A stretch of 34,723 bases of DNA from Candidatus Poribacteria bacterium (GTDB lineage Bacteria > Poribacteria > WGA-4E > UBA9662), in assembly GCA_002709695.1 (NCBI GenBank), contig PAQF01000013.1, positions 102,432-137,154 of the forward strand, given 5' to 3'. The notes below the pieces were generated by a model, which was not told the DNA's origin, searched no databases, and saw only the letters and a list, made by a program, of their open reading frames with translations. Shown piece after piece: positions 17,822 through 26,491 of this stretch. A program made the position numbers and the translations under genes. Numbering within the stretch: position 1 is the stretch's first letter; the number at the start of each line of letters is the position of its first letter.

Positions 17822-18682
17822 ATGTCAACGTTCGATCAAAAATTGGAGCATCTGGATGAAATCCTAAAATCATATGGGAAACTTATTGTGGCTTTCTCAG
17901 GTGGGGTAGATAGTACCTTTTTGGCAGAAGCGGCAAGTAGGGCGGTTGGTGATAACGCAGTAGCGGTGACCGCGATTTCTGATTCGTATCCTGAACGTGA
18001 GATGAAGGCTGCACAAAGGATTGCTGAAGAAATTGGCATTCGACTTGAAACGGTTAGTACTGGTGAACTTGAAATTGAGGGCTATGTAAATAATTCAGTG
18101 AATCGTTGCTACTTTTGTAAAAGTGAGCTGTTTGATAAGCTTCAGGTGATTGCGGAGAAGTATAATATGGGCACAATAGTTTATGGAGCTATTCCGGATG
18201 ATATTGGGGATCATCGCCCGGGCATGGATGCTGCGAAAGAGATGGGAATCCGGGCTCCACTAATTGAAGCTGACTTAACGAAAATGGATATTCGTCAGGC
18301 CTCAAAGAAATGGAAGTTAAAAACGTGGGATAAACCAGCCTTTGCTTGTCTATCATCCCGTTTTCCTTACGGGACTAGAATCACAAGAGACAAATTGCGA
18401 CAGGTGGATCAGGCGGAACAATTTTTGTATGATCTTGGTATTCACCAATTTCGAGTTAGGCATCATGATAACTTTGCTAGAATAGAACTTGACGAAGATG
18501 GTATTAATGTGATGAGGCAAAAGAACATTCGAAGACTGATTGACCAGAAATTTAAGTCACTTGGTTATCGTTGTGTGGCGCTTGATTTGCAAGGATATCG
18601 GTCTGGAAGTCTGAACATGGGTGTTACTACAGTGATTAAACTGGAATCTAATGCAACAGTTGAAACTTCGCTGAACGGTTAG
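17822..18682 (+). CDS. larE: LarE-type ATP-dependent sacrificial sulfur transferase
   Basis: The protein has 286 residues. The PP-loop SGGVDS (residues 26-31) binds ATP. NRCYFCKSELF follows, and the conserved KPAFACLSSRFPYG motif places a Cys at residue 176, the same number as the sacrificial sulfur-donor Cys described for Lactobacillus plantarum LarE. In the Lar system LarE inserts sulfur into the nickel-pincer cofactor together with LarB and LarC. Neither partner lies nearby, so this copy could serve that cofactor or another sulfur-transfer job. It starts at ATG 17822 after AGGGG and is followed after 7 bases by mnmA, another PP-loop sulfur-transfer enzyme. Confidence 0.9.
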   Translation: MSTFDQKLEHLDEILKSYGKLIVAFSGGVDSTFLAEAASRAVGDNAVAVTAISDSYPEREMKAAQRIAEEIGIRLETVSTGELEIEGYVNNSVNRCYFCKSELFDKLQVIAEKYNMGTIVYGAIPDDIGDHRPGMDAAKEMGIRAPLIEADLTKMDIRQASKKWKLKTWDKPAFACLSSRFPYGTRITRDKLRQVDQAEQFLYDLGIHQFRVRHHDNFARIELDEDGINVMRQKNIRRLIDQKFKSLGYRCVALDLQGYRSGSLNMGVTTVIKLESNATVETSLNG

Positions 18683-18689
18683 GATACAA

Positions 18690-19769
18690 GTGGGTAAAAA
18701 AATTATTGCTGCTATGAGTGGTGGTGTTGATAGTTCTGTGACAGCTGCCTTGATGGTGAAAGCGGGTTATGATGTGATAGCTGTGACCATGAGACTTGGT
18801 AACCATGATACTGTTGAATTTGATGCCGATAAGCCAAATTGTTGCTCACTTGAAGGTGTGGAAGATGCACGCCGTGTTTCGCGATTGTTGGATATTCCTT
18901 TTTATGCCTTTAATTATACGAATCAGTTTCGGAAGAGTATCGTTGACTATTTTGTAGATGAATATACTGCTGGTCGTACACCTAGTCCATGCGTGATGTG
19001 TAATAAGGATTTAAAGTTTGGTAAACTACTTGACCAAGCAGATCAACTTGGTTACAACTATGTAGCTACAGGCCATTATGCACGTATTGAACAAGATGTA
19101 GAGAGCGAGCGTTATCTTTTACGTTGTGGTGTTGATCTGCAGAAAGATCAATCGTATTTTCTGTTTTCTTTAACCCAAGATCAACTTAGCCGTGCGATTA
19201 TGCCACTAGGCGAGCTCAACAAAGATCAGGTTAGGGCGATTGCACGTGAATATAATATGTTGACAGCTGATAAACCTGAGAGTCAAGAACTTTGCTTTAT
19301 TGCAGATGATAATTATAAACGGTTTCTGAAAGATCGAATTCCTGATCAAATTCAGCCAGGGGCTATTGTTAATCAGGATGACGAAAAACTCGGTGAGCAT
19401 CAAGGCGTTCCGTTTTATACCATTGGACAGCGTCGTGGGCTTGGGGTTTCTGCTAAGACCCCGCTTTATGTGATGCAAATTCGGACAAAAGATAATAAAA
19501 TTGTCGTTGGTGAATCACAAAGTCTGATGCGAGACAGCATGCAGGTAGAAGATTTGAATCTAATTTCAATCAGTAAATTGGAAGCCCCTATCCGAGCCAA
19601 AGTCAAAATTCGTTACAAAGACTCTGGGGCAATGGCAACGATTCTTCCATTAGGTAAAACATCAGCCAAAGTGCAATTTGATAGTCCACGCAGAGCTATT
19701 ACTCCCGGACAGGCCGCCGTTTTTTATCATGATGATTTGGTTATTGGTGGAGGGTGGATTTCTAAGTAG
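18690..19769 (+). CDS. mnmA: tRNA-specific 2-thiouridylase MnmA
   Basis: This enzyme adds sulfur to U34 of tRNA(Lys/Glu/Gln). The protein has 359 residues. The N-type ATP pyrophosphatase motif SGGVDSS (about 10-16), the first catalytic Cys in PSPCVMCNKDLKF and the second in SQELCFIAD are present. The C-terminal FYTIGQRRGLG and the ITPGQAAVFY barrel are intact. The start is GTG 18690, after TAGGAT. It is 7 bases from larE and is probably co-transcribed with it. Confidence 0.95.
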   Translation: MGKKIIAAMSGGVDSSVTAALMVKAGYDVIAVTMRLGNHDTVEFDADKPNCCSLEGVEDARRVSRLLDIPFYAFNYTNQFRKSIVDYFVDEYTAGRTPSPCVMCNKDLKFGKLLDQADQLGYNYVATGHYARIEQDVESERYLLRCGVDLQKDQSYFLFSLTQDQLSRAIMPLGELNKDQVRAIAREYNMLTADKPESQELCFIADDNYKRFLKDRIPDQIQPGAIVNQDDEKLGEHQGVPFYTIGQRRGLGVSAKTPLYVMQIRTKDNKIVVGESQSLMRDSMQVEDLNLISISKLEAPIRAKVKIRYKDSGAMATILPLGKTSAKVQFDSPRRAITPGQAAVFYHDDLVIGGGWISK

Positions 19770-19777
19770 TGATGTAG

Positions 19778-20305
19778 ATGATGAAAACGATTATCGTCTT
19801 TGCCTCTGTATTACTTGTTTGTGTAATAGCAGCGGTTTTCGCCGTGTACTATTTTTCTCGAGATTCCAATAGAGTCCTCACCAACCAAAAAACAGGGGCG
19901 GATCAAGTATTCAAGCTGTCTGATGAAAATAAGATGATCTACGTTTTCGATGAAGCTCGTGGTAATATTGCTAATCCAGATGGAGATAGTGTTCGGTTTT
20001 TTATGGTACAAGCAGTTGGGTCTATACCTACTGGCAAACATATATTGATTCAAAAAAAGGTGGGTTATGCGAAGGTCGCTCGTGCTAAGATAAAGGACTT
20101 GATGATTACGGTTATTAGTAATAAAACAGCTATTGAACTCCAAAATCCTTTAGTGAAAGAGGAAATGCGATCGTACTTCAGGATGGAATTTAATCGGATT
20201 ACGCGAGAGGAATTTTCTAGAGTGCATCCCCAGGCTGATCCTAAAGATCTACTGTTATCAACTTATATTGAAGATTTGTATTTCCGTACATATAATGTTC
20301 AATAG
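19778..20305 (+). CDS. Membrane-anchored protein of unknown function
   Basis: The 175-residue product begins with a strong hydrophobic helix (MKTIIVFASVLLVCVIAAVFAVYYF as positions about 2-26, positive-inside). A soluble region of about 145 residues follows, with no motif I recognise. It is 8 bp from mnmA and 11 bp from the next gene, so it is probably in the same transcript. I cannot name a family. Confidence 0.7.
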   Translation: MMKTIIVFASVLLVCVIAAVFAVYYFSRDSNRVLTNQKTGADQVFKLSDENKMIYVFDEARGNIANPDGDSVRFFMVQAVGSIPTGKHILIQKKVGYAKVARAKIKDLMITVISNKTAIELQNPLVKEEMRSYFRMEFNRITREEFSRVHPQADPKDLLLSTYIEDLYFRTYNVQ

Positions 20306-20316
20306 AGGCCGCTGTT

Positions 20317-21048
20317 GTGATTCCAATTACACTTCGTACCCGAAAAAACATTTTCCTTGGTTCAGATGATTGGCAAGAATTTTATTTCAAACGGCGTTTT
20401 GATCCCGCTAAGACAGCTATTTTAATCTGCGACATGTGGGATCTTCATTGGTGTGCAATATCCACCAATCGTTTTAATCGGATTGCCCACCAGATGTCAG
20501 ATATTATTGAGTCTGCTCGGGATCAAGGTTTTCGAATTATACATTCTCCATCTGACTGCATGGATTTCTATAAAGATCTACCGCAACGACAAAGTATGAT
20601 CAGTCTGTCTCGTGTTCAACCACCCGATTCGTTACATATTATTGATCCTCCTTTGCCTATTGACGCGTCTGATAATGGTTGTGAAGATGACCCTTCACCA
20701 GAACCTTATTCTGCTTGGACCCGCCAGCATGCTGCTATCCGGATTGCGGAAGGCGATTTGATTTCTGACAACGGTGGAGAGGTATATAGTTTTTTTGCGG
20801 GTGCTGAGATTAAAGATATGTTCATTATGGGAGTAGCTGTAAACATGTGTGTGTTAGGTAGAACGTTTGCTATTCGCCAAATGACAAATTGGGGCATTAA
20901 TTGTGTCTTGGTTCGTGACATGACGGATTCTATGTATAATCCAAAGATGCCGCCTTATGTTAGCCATGACAAAGGTACTGAGCTGGTTGTCCAGCACATC
21001 GAAAAATATTGGTGTCCTTCCTGCCTTAGTGAGGAGTTACTTTTCTGA
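20317..21048 (+). CDS. Isochorismatase-like cysteine hydrolase
   Basis: This is a predicted Cys-dependent hydrolase of 243 residues in the isochorismatase/nicotinamidase superfamily. The nucleophile elbow AVNMCVLGRTF (Cys about residue 178) and the Asp of ILICDMWDLHW (about residue 34) are visible. Other members hydrolyse nicotinamide, carbamoylated amines or isochorismate, so the substrate is open. The start is GTG 20317 after GAGG. Its 3' end overlaps the ferrochelatase gene on the opposite strand by 12 bases. Confidence 0.87.
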   Translation: MIPITLRTRKNIFLGSDDWQEFYFKRRFDPAKTAILICDMWDLHWCAISTNRFNRIAHQMSDIIESARDQGFRIIHSPSDCMDFYKDLPQRQSMISLSRVQPPDSLHIIDPPLPIDASDNGCEDDPSPEPYSAWTRQHAAIRIAEGDLISDNGGEVYSFFAGAEIKDMFIMGVAVNMCVLGRTFAIRQMTNWGINCVLVRDMTDSMYNPKMPPYVSHDKGTELVVQHIEKYWCPSCLSEELLF

Positions 21049-21993
21049 ATTAAGTAGTATGTTTTCAATTCGACCTGCCAGCATTTCGATGAAAAGTGGG
21101 TGGTTGCCTACTGTTCCCGATCGAGTCATGTTTATCCCACACGATTGTGCTGTTTCGTTGGCCGCGATATCAAGATCGTAAAGTACTTCAACATGATCAC
21201 ACAAAAAGCCAATTGGTGATACGATTATATCTCCAACATTTTTTCCTTTTTTTAACTTAATCAGATTTTCGATATCTGGCTGAGTCCAGGGGATAGAGGG
21301 ATTATCAGGCGCACTTTGGTAGGCAGTTTCGTAGTCTTTATCAAGTTTGGACGCGATCAGCTTTGCAGTTGCGAGGAATTGTGTTGTGTAAGGCGACCGT
21401 TCCGCAGCGACCTGAGGAATGGCGTGTGCAGTTAGGATCAGATTTGCTCTTTTAAATCGTTCAGGCCCCCAGTCTCGGCATGATGACCGGATTAAATCAG
21501 TAATAGCATCGACAAAACCATTTTCTTTGTACCAAGGTTTTATATAGTGTACAGTTAATGATCCATTCGTTGAGTTTTGAACAGCATCCTGTACTTCTTT
21601 TTGATAACGTTCCCAACTGGCATTGGATTGGAAAGATGATAGGATAATTCCAATGACATTCCTAGATCCGTTTGCGACCATTTGTTCTATAGCTTCCCCA
21701 AAAAATGGTGACCAGTTTCGCATGCCGACATAAACCGGAAGGTCGAGTTTTTTGGTTTTTAGAACGCCTCTCAGGGTTTCAGCTTGCTTGAAAGTCAGTT
21801 CGTTGAATGGAGAGAAACCACCAAAGTGGTTGTAGTGTTTAGCTACTTCTTTAGCTCGGTTCATGTTTTTATCTCCAACGATGCATTGAACGAAGCATAG
21901 TGCTTCGCTTCCTGGGCAGGGATTTAACCGCTTACAGCAACCTGGGGTTGGTCCTCCAAAGCCAATCAGAAATACGCCGTCGTATTGATTCAC
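21037..21993 (-). CDS. hemH: Ferrochelatase
   Basis: This enzyme inserts iron into proto- or coproporphyrin. The protein has 318 residues. The catalytic His lies in LILTAHAIP (H190) and the conserved Glu in VSPIGFLCDHVEVLYDLD (E269); YVGMRNWSP is also standard. The start is GTG 21993, overlapping the hemE stop by four bases (GTGA). The N-terminus is odd: between GFGGP and HYNHFGG it has five Cys residues (C19, C20, C26, C33, C37) where most ferrochelatases have none, so an iron-sulfur or zinc site is possible. No protoporphyrinogen oxidase gene is adjacent. Confidence 0.93.
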   Translation of the reverse strand: MNQYDGVFLIGFGGPTPGCCKRLNPCPGSEALCFVQCIVGDKNMNRAKEVAKHYNHFGGFSPFNELTFKQAETLRGVLKTKKLDLPVYVGMRNWSPFFGEAIEQMVANGSRNVIGIILSSFQSNASWERYQKEVQDAVQNSTNGSLTVHYIKPWYKENGFVDAITDLIRSSCRDWGPERFKRANLILTAHAIPQVAAERSPYTTQFLATAKLIASKLDKDYETAYQSAPDNPSIPWTQPDIENLIKLKKGKNVGDIIVSPIGFLCDHVEVLYDLDIAANETAQSCGINMTRSGTVGNHPLFIEMLAGRIENILLNSEK

Positions 21994-23045
21994 AATTTGC
22001 TACTCTGGTTATGAACATAATCAACTAGAGCGGCTACTTTATCAACAGACATAGTTGGTAGTATGCCATGCCCAAGATTGAAAATATGACCGTTTCGGCC
22101 TTTAGTTTGGTCTAATATGTGTTTGGCACGTTTCTCGATTTCTGAGTAATCAGCATAAAGGACGCATGGGTCCAGGTTTCCTTGTACTGCGACTTGTCCA
22201 AGTCTGTCCCATGCTTGTTTGAGTTCAACCCGGAAATCTAGCCCAATTATCTGACCACCTGCTTCTTTCATGAGTTCAAGTAGCATTGCGGTTCCAGTAC
22301 CAAAATGGATTAATGGCGTTCCGTCGACAATAGCATCAATAACAGATTTTGTGTAGGGTAATACGAATTCGCGGTAGTCAGATGGGCTAAGACAACCCAC
22401 CCAACTGTCAAAAAGTTGCAATGCTTGTGCACCAGCGTTAACTTGCCCATTTAGGTATTTGGCAGTAGCAGAACTGATCAATGACATCAAGTCGTGCCAT
22501 GCCCTTGGTTCGCTGTACATCAAGGTTTTTGTGTTTTCGTAATTTTTTGAACTTCCGCCTTCTATCATATAGCTTGCTACGGTAAATGGAGCTCCTGCAA
22601 AACCGATTAATGGAATATCCGGTTGGAGCATAGCGCGTGTGGATCGAACAACGTCAAACACAAAGCTCAAAGATTCTGCTGGGTCTACTTCACGTAGATT
22701 CCTAATTTGGTCGAACGAGCGAATTGGATTATGTAAGACAGGGCCTTCATTTTTGATGTATTCCAAGTCCATACCCATTGGTTGCAGAATGAGCAGAATA
22801 TCGGAAAAGATAATCGCTGCGTCAACACCAATACGTTCGACGGCTGTTATCATAACTTCAGCTGCCAATTGTGCGTTCTTGCATAGATCTAGAAAAGGCA
22901 CTTTTTCCCGAATGTCACGGTATTCTTTCATGTACCTTCCAGCTTGACGCATTAGCCAAATCGGTGTGTAGTCGGTAGGTTCACATCGGCACGCTTTCAT
23001 GAACATTGAGTCGTAGAGTAGGTTAGGCGTTTCTGTCTCGATCAT
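21990..23045 (-). CDS. hemE: Uroporphyrinogen decarboxylase
   Basis: This enzyme decarboxylates uroporphyrinogen III to coproporphyrinogen III. The protein has 351 residues, normal for the family. WLMRQAGRYMKEYR, the GFAGAPFT motif, AVQGNLDPCVL and FNLGHGILP are conserved. ATG 23045 is preceded by GAGGAG. The frame stays open upstream to 23168, but the added 41 residues overlap the end of the GNAT gene and lie before the ribosome site, so I reject them. It is translationally coupled to hemH. Confidence 0.95.
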   Translation of the reverse strand: MIETETPNLLYDSMFMKACRCEPTDYTPIWLMRQAGRYMKEYRDIREKVPFLDLCKNAQLAAEVMITAVERIGVDAAIIFSDILLILQPMGMDLEYIKNEGPVLHNPIRSFDQIRNLREVDPAESLSFVFDVVRSTRAMLQPDIPLIGFAGAPFTVASYMIEGGSSKNYENTKTLMYSEPRAWHDLMSLISSATAKYLNGQVNAGAQALQLFDSWVGCLSPSDYREFVLPYTKSVIDAIVDGTPLIHFGTGTAMLLELMKEAGGQIIGLDFRVELKQAWDRLGQVAVQGNLDPCVLYADYSEIEKRAKHILDQTKGRNGHIFNLGHGILPTMSVDKVAALVDYVHNQSSKL

Positions 23046-23058
23046 ACTGCTCCTCATT

Positions 23059-23958
23059 TTAAATTTTTTTGCTTCCTTGGACGAAAGTAGCACATATTTT
23101 GGCACCAACCGTATGAGTGTAGAACGAAATTGGTCCAACCCATACGATTTCACATCGAGGATATCCACGTTGTTTCATGTCTAGTAAACAACGTAATAAT
23201 AAGGCTTTCCCAATTCCTAAGCCTCGTAATTTTTCATCAACCCCTGTTGGGCCGAAGCCTCCGCGAAACATAGTAACATCGTAAGAAGCAAAACCACGGA
23301 TTGCTTTATGTTTATCCCGTGTGATAAAAGTGGTGATTGGGTCATTTTTTAGTCCATTACAGGATTCTTCTGCCCACCCTTCTCCCCAAGTATCTGAAAC
23401 CCATTGGAGGTATTCCGCGTGGTTTTGCGGGGCTAATCGTTCGATTGTCACCTCTAGGCTTGATAATAACTTGTCAGATTGAGAGAAGTCAAAATCATTT
23501 TTTTGTAGATCAACGCTCATATTATGAACATAGTTATCTAGTTGGTAACCGTTCGAATGTAGAAAGCAAAACGCGTCGGTATAGCGTACATCTAGGCCAG
23601 GTGTTAAATAATAAGGTGCTGCATTGAGAACATGGATTTGATTACAACCTTCAGACTTGAAAAGTGCCTCCAGCTTTTTCAGCATCGCTTTGCCAAACCC
23701 TTGACGTCGATAGGTTTGATCTATTCCAAATAGCTTGAGCCAACCTTCTTCCCTTCGAGTGACTCCAATCATACAACCTATTATTTTTTTATTATCGAAT
23801 AGTAAAAAACCGTGTTCGTTTCGGTGGCTTGGATCGTCAAATATACGCTTCTTGAGGATTTCTGGTTCAAATTGTCCTTGGTGGAGCTCACAATTGGCAT
23901 TACAAAAATCCGAAAGTGCTTCTAGGTAATCTTGGGTTAACTCAGTATAATGCGCCAT
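23059..23958 (-). CDS. Tandem GNAT-domain acetyltransferase
   Basis: The protein has 299 residues with two GNAT-like domains. The acetyl-CoA pyrophosphate-binding motifs are YRRQGFGKAM (about residue 85) and LRGLGIGKAL (about residue 248), both R/Q-x-x-G-x-G. Tandem GNATs acetylate small molecules or antibiotics, or mature peptides; the substrate here is unknown. The gene ends 13 bases before hemE on the same strand, so it is probably the first gene of the haem operon, without an obvious biochemical link. ATG 23958 is preceded by AGGAAAA. Confidence 0.85.
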   Translation of the reverse strand: MAHYTELTQDYLEALSDFCNANCELHQGQFEPEILKKRIFDDPSHRNEHGFLLFDNKKIIGCMIGVTRREEGWLKLFGIDQTYRRQGFGKAMLKKLEALFKSEGCNQIHVLNAAPYYLTPGLDVRYTDAFCFLHSNGYQLDNYVHNMSVDLQKNDFDFSQSDKLLSSLEVTIERLAPQNHAEYLQWVSDTWGEGWAEESCNGLKNDPITTFITRDKHKAIRGFASYDVTMFRGGFGPTGVDEKLRGLGIGKALLLRCLLDMKQRGYPRCEIVWVGPISFYTHTVGAKICATFVQGSKKI

Positions 23959-24590
23959 TTTTTTCCTGATTTTAACTTGATTCCAATTTTGAAATGTCTA
24001 GGAGTCTTAGTACTATCGATACATGGTCTTTGAAATGGAAAAATTGGAAAATAGATCTCATTCTATCACAGGGGGGAACAGGCTGGGTTAATAAAATACT
24101 TAGCATTTCTGTGCAGAATTATATCAAACTAGGCTGTCGAAACTAATGTGAATTTCTAGGTCAAGTTTTGTTCAATCAAAGCTAATATTGGTTGTATGTA
24201 TCCATTTTATTTCTAGTGGCTTTAGGGTAGTTAATGTTACACTCGTTCTTTTGCTTCCGGGGTTTGAATTTCGAGAACAGTTTCTGTGATTTTATGAGTG
24301 ATTTTAGTGGGTGTGAAGGTTCAATATTACTGTCAATCACTAGAGATGTGATGATTTAATTTAGCGTCTGTTTTTGCTGTATTCTTACTGCTTGATCTAT
24401 GAAAGGAGATTGGGTATAATCTCAGAAATTTTGCAGGATTTCTGATTGTGCAATAATAAGGTGTCTTACAAGAGGTCTTCGGTTTTTGCAACTGATGAAA
24501 AGTACGGTTAAGAAAGAATCAATTGTGTTTTATTGATTTAATTTAGCCTGATTTTTTATTTTAACTAAATACATTATTAAGGAGAGTAAA
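23959..24590. other. Intergenic region, about 630 bp, divergent promoters
   Basis: This is an AT-rich stretch between the GNAT gene (minus) and the amidohydrolase gene (plus). No coding frame with family similarity and no recognisable RNA gene is visible. It contains a good sigma70-like promoter at 24392-24420 and, just downstream, an inverted repeat CAGAAAT-n8-ATTTCTG (24422-24443) that could form a hairpin in the leader RNA. Confidence 0.5.
24392..24420 (+). promoter_or_regulatory. Sigma70-like promoter
   Basis: TTGATC (24392-24397) and a perfect TATAAT (24415-24420) are separated by 17 bases. The leader to the GTG at 24591 would be about 165 bases. The 7-bp inverted repeat at 24422-24443 lies at the predicted transcription start and might be an operator or leader hairpin. 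Confidence 0.5.
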
Positions 24591-25448
24591 GTGCCTGATT
24601 TTTCGGTAGTAGATACCCATCTCCACCTGTGGCAGGTTGACAGATTTGATTATCCTTGGCTTAATGACATACCGCCATTAAATAGATCGTTTCTATTAGA
24701 AGATTTTCATCAGCATTCGAAAGAAGTTGATATCAGTGAGATGGTTTTTGTCCAATGTGACACTATTGCTTCACAGGGGCTTGATGAGGCAAGATGGATT
24801 GCTTCGCTAGCTGATGTGGATTCCCGGATCAAGGGAATTGTTGCTTTTGCTCCTATTGAGGAAGGTGCTGGGGTGAAATCCTATCTTGATGAGTTGGTGA
24901 AAATACCAAAGATCAAGGGCGTTCGCCGTTTGCTACATGTTTTGGATGATAACGAATTCTGCTTACAACCAAGTTTTATTGAAGGTCTGCATATCTTGTC
25001 TGATTACAATTTAAGCTTTGATATTTGTATGAGACATGACCAACTCTCAAATGGTGTGCGGATGGTTCAGCAATGCCCTGATTTACAGTTTATGTTGGAT
25101 CATATTGGTATTCCCGATGTAGAGAATAAAGTATTTGATTCATGGCGTGATAATATTGAATCTCTTTCTGATTTTGCTAATGTGTGTTGTAAAATTTCAG
25201 GGGTTGTTACAACTGCAGATCATCAAAGTTGGACGGTTGATGAGATTAGCCCTTATATTAGTCATGCAATTGATTGTTTCGGTTGGGACCGTGTAGCATA
25301 CGGTGGCGATTGGCCGGTTTCTACGTTGGCAACAACATATCCACGTTGGGTGGAAGTGTTGGACCACATAGTTAGTGGGGCCTCGGATTATCAAAAACGT
25401 AACCTTTACCGTGAGAATGCTATCAAGTTCTATCAACTTGAAAAATGA
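24591..25448 (+). CDS. COG3618-type metal-dependent amidohydrolase / lactonase
   Basis: This is a predicted TIM-barrel hydrolase of 285 residues, related to L-fuconolactonase-type enzymes. The metal motif VVDTHLHLW is near residue 10, the FMLDHIG motif and CKISGVV lie in the middle, and YGGDWPVS near residue 240 carries the catalytic Asp. The start is GTG 24591 after AAGGAG. It is followed after 13 bases by a PhyH gene, probably one operon. Family members open sugar lactones or hydrolyse related bonds; the substrate is unknown. Confidence 0.88.
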   Translation: MPDFSVVDTHLHLWQVDRFDYPWLNDIPPLNRSFLLEDFHQHSKEVDISEMVFVQCDTIASQGLDEARWIASLADVDSRIKGIVAFAPIEEGAGVKSYLDELVKIPKIKGVRRLLHVLDDNEFCLQPSFIEGLHILSDYNLSFDICMRHDQLSNGVRMVQQCPDLQFMLDHIGIPDVENKVFDSWRDNIESLSDFANVCCKISGVVTTADHQSWTVDEISPYISHAIDCFGWDRVAYGGDWPVSTLATTYPRWVEVLDHIVSGASDYQKRNLYRENAIKFYQLEK

Positions 25449-25461
25449 CTTAGGAGAGAAA

Positions 25462-26208
25462 ATGAATGAAGAGGAGCGTTATCTCTTTGATTTGTGGGGA
25501 TATGTAGTCATCGAGAATGTTTTAAGCATAAGCCAGTTAACCATACTCAACCAGTTGATAGATCAGCGCAATTTTCCCGTGCCAACTGAAGATATCCAAT
25601 CTCAACGCTTCGGTGGTTTTTTTGATTGGGAAGAGGATGCTTTTCGTCGTTTGCTAAACCATGAAAGAATTACACCATTACTCAAAGAGATTATAGGCTC
25701 AAAATTCCGGCTTGATCATGCTTATGGTATCCTGATGACCAAGGGTAATATGGGCGGGAATTTACACGGAGGAGGTGAACCTTATGACCCTGCGCAATAC
25801 TACGTTTTTAAAAATGGGCAGATGTATAATGGTTTGACAGTTGTTTCTTGGGCTTTAACCGATGCTTTATCAGGGCAAGGCGGTTTTTGTTGTATTCCCG
25901 GTAGCCATAAGAGCAACGTGCGTCGACCACCTAGATTCACTCCTGTCAATGGCAATCCAAAATGTATGGTTAGTGTTCACCAGAAAGCTGGAGACGTCGT
26001 CATATTTACTGAGGCACTGACTCATGGCACTTTACCTTGGAGAGCAGGTCATCCACGTCGTTCAATTCTGATTAAATATAGTCCTGGGCATTTGTCTTGG
26101 GGACGTGGTCGATATTCTGATGATTTGCGGCAAAAAATGGAATCTGAAGATCAGAGGTTGATGCTTGAACCTCCATATGTGAGCAATCGTAAAGTGGTGA
26201 CTGAATAA
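25462..26208 (+). CDS. PhyH-like protein lacking the usual iron-binding carboxylate
   Basis: The protein has 248 residues from ATG 25462, preceded by TAGGAGAG; a longer frame from 25375 overlaps the upstream gene and is not used. The PhyH core is clear: FCCIPGSHKSN (about 142-152), distal His in ALTHGTLPW (H188) and Arg pair HPRRSILIKYSP. At the HxD site it reads LHGGGEP (H102 then Gly-Gly), so the Asp/Glu ligand is missing, as in Fe/2-oxoglutarate halogenases or in non-catalytic members. The plus-strand neighbour amidohydrolase suggests a catabolic role. Paralogue of the gene at 30416-31177. Confidence 0.85.
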   Translation: MNEEERYLFDLWGYVVIENVLSISQLTILNQLIDQRNFPVPTEDIQSQRFGGFFDWEEDAFRRLLNHERITPLLKEIIGSKFRLDHAYGILMTKGNMGGNLHGGGEPYDPAQYYVFKNGQMYNGLTVVSWALTDALSGQGGFCCIPGSHKSNVRRPPRFTPVNGNPKCMVSVHQKAGDVVIFTEALTHGTLPWRAGHPRRSILIKYSPGHLSWGRGRYSDDLRQKMESEDQRLMLEPPYVSNRKVVTE

Positions 26209-26491
26209 GGAAGAAATTGGGACAACTGTTTTTTTGCAATAGTTGGATTAGGTTGTAGGAAGATTGAAATTTGCCTCAAAATATTATATGTACTGCCAAC
26301 TGGAAATTCTAGGTCTTTTGTTCTTAACTGATATGGCTGATGGTTTTTTAGATGAGAAAGTTGGTCAGAGAAGGGTCTTGGTAATTAATTAGTATTGTGC
26401 ATGCGGGTGAAACGAGAGTGGTTTTTAAGTTGCACCACACAATAGCTTGATATGTTATTTTGTTGCTTAATGAAATTAAAAAGGAAAAATT

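Noticed and set aside
23046-23168. 41-residue N-terminal extension of HemE
   Set aside because: It overlaps the GNAT gene and lies upstream of the GAGGAG ribosome site; the family starts at the shorter ATG.
24422-24443. Inverted repeat CAGAAAT-n8-ATTTCTG as a terminator
   Set aside because: It has no T-run after it and sits at a promoter start; I keep it only as a possible operator or leader hairpin.
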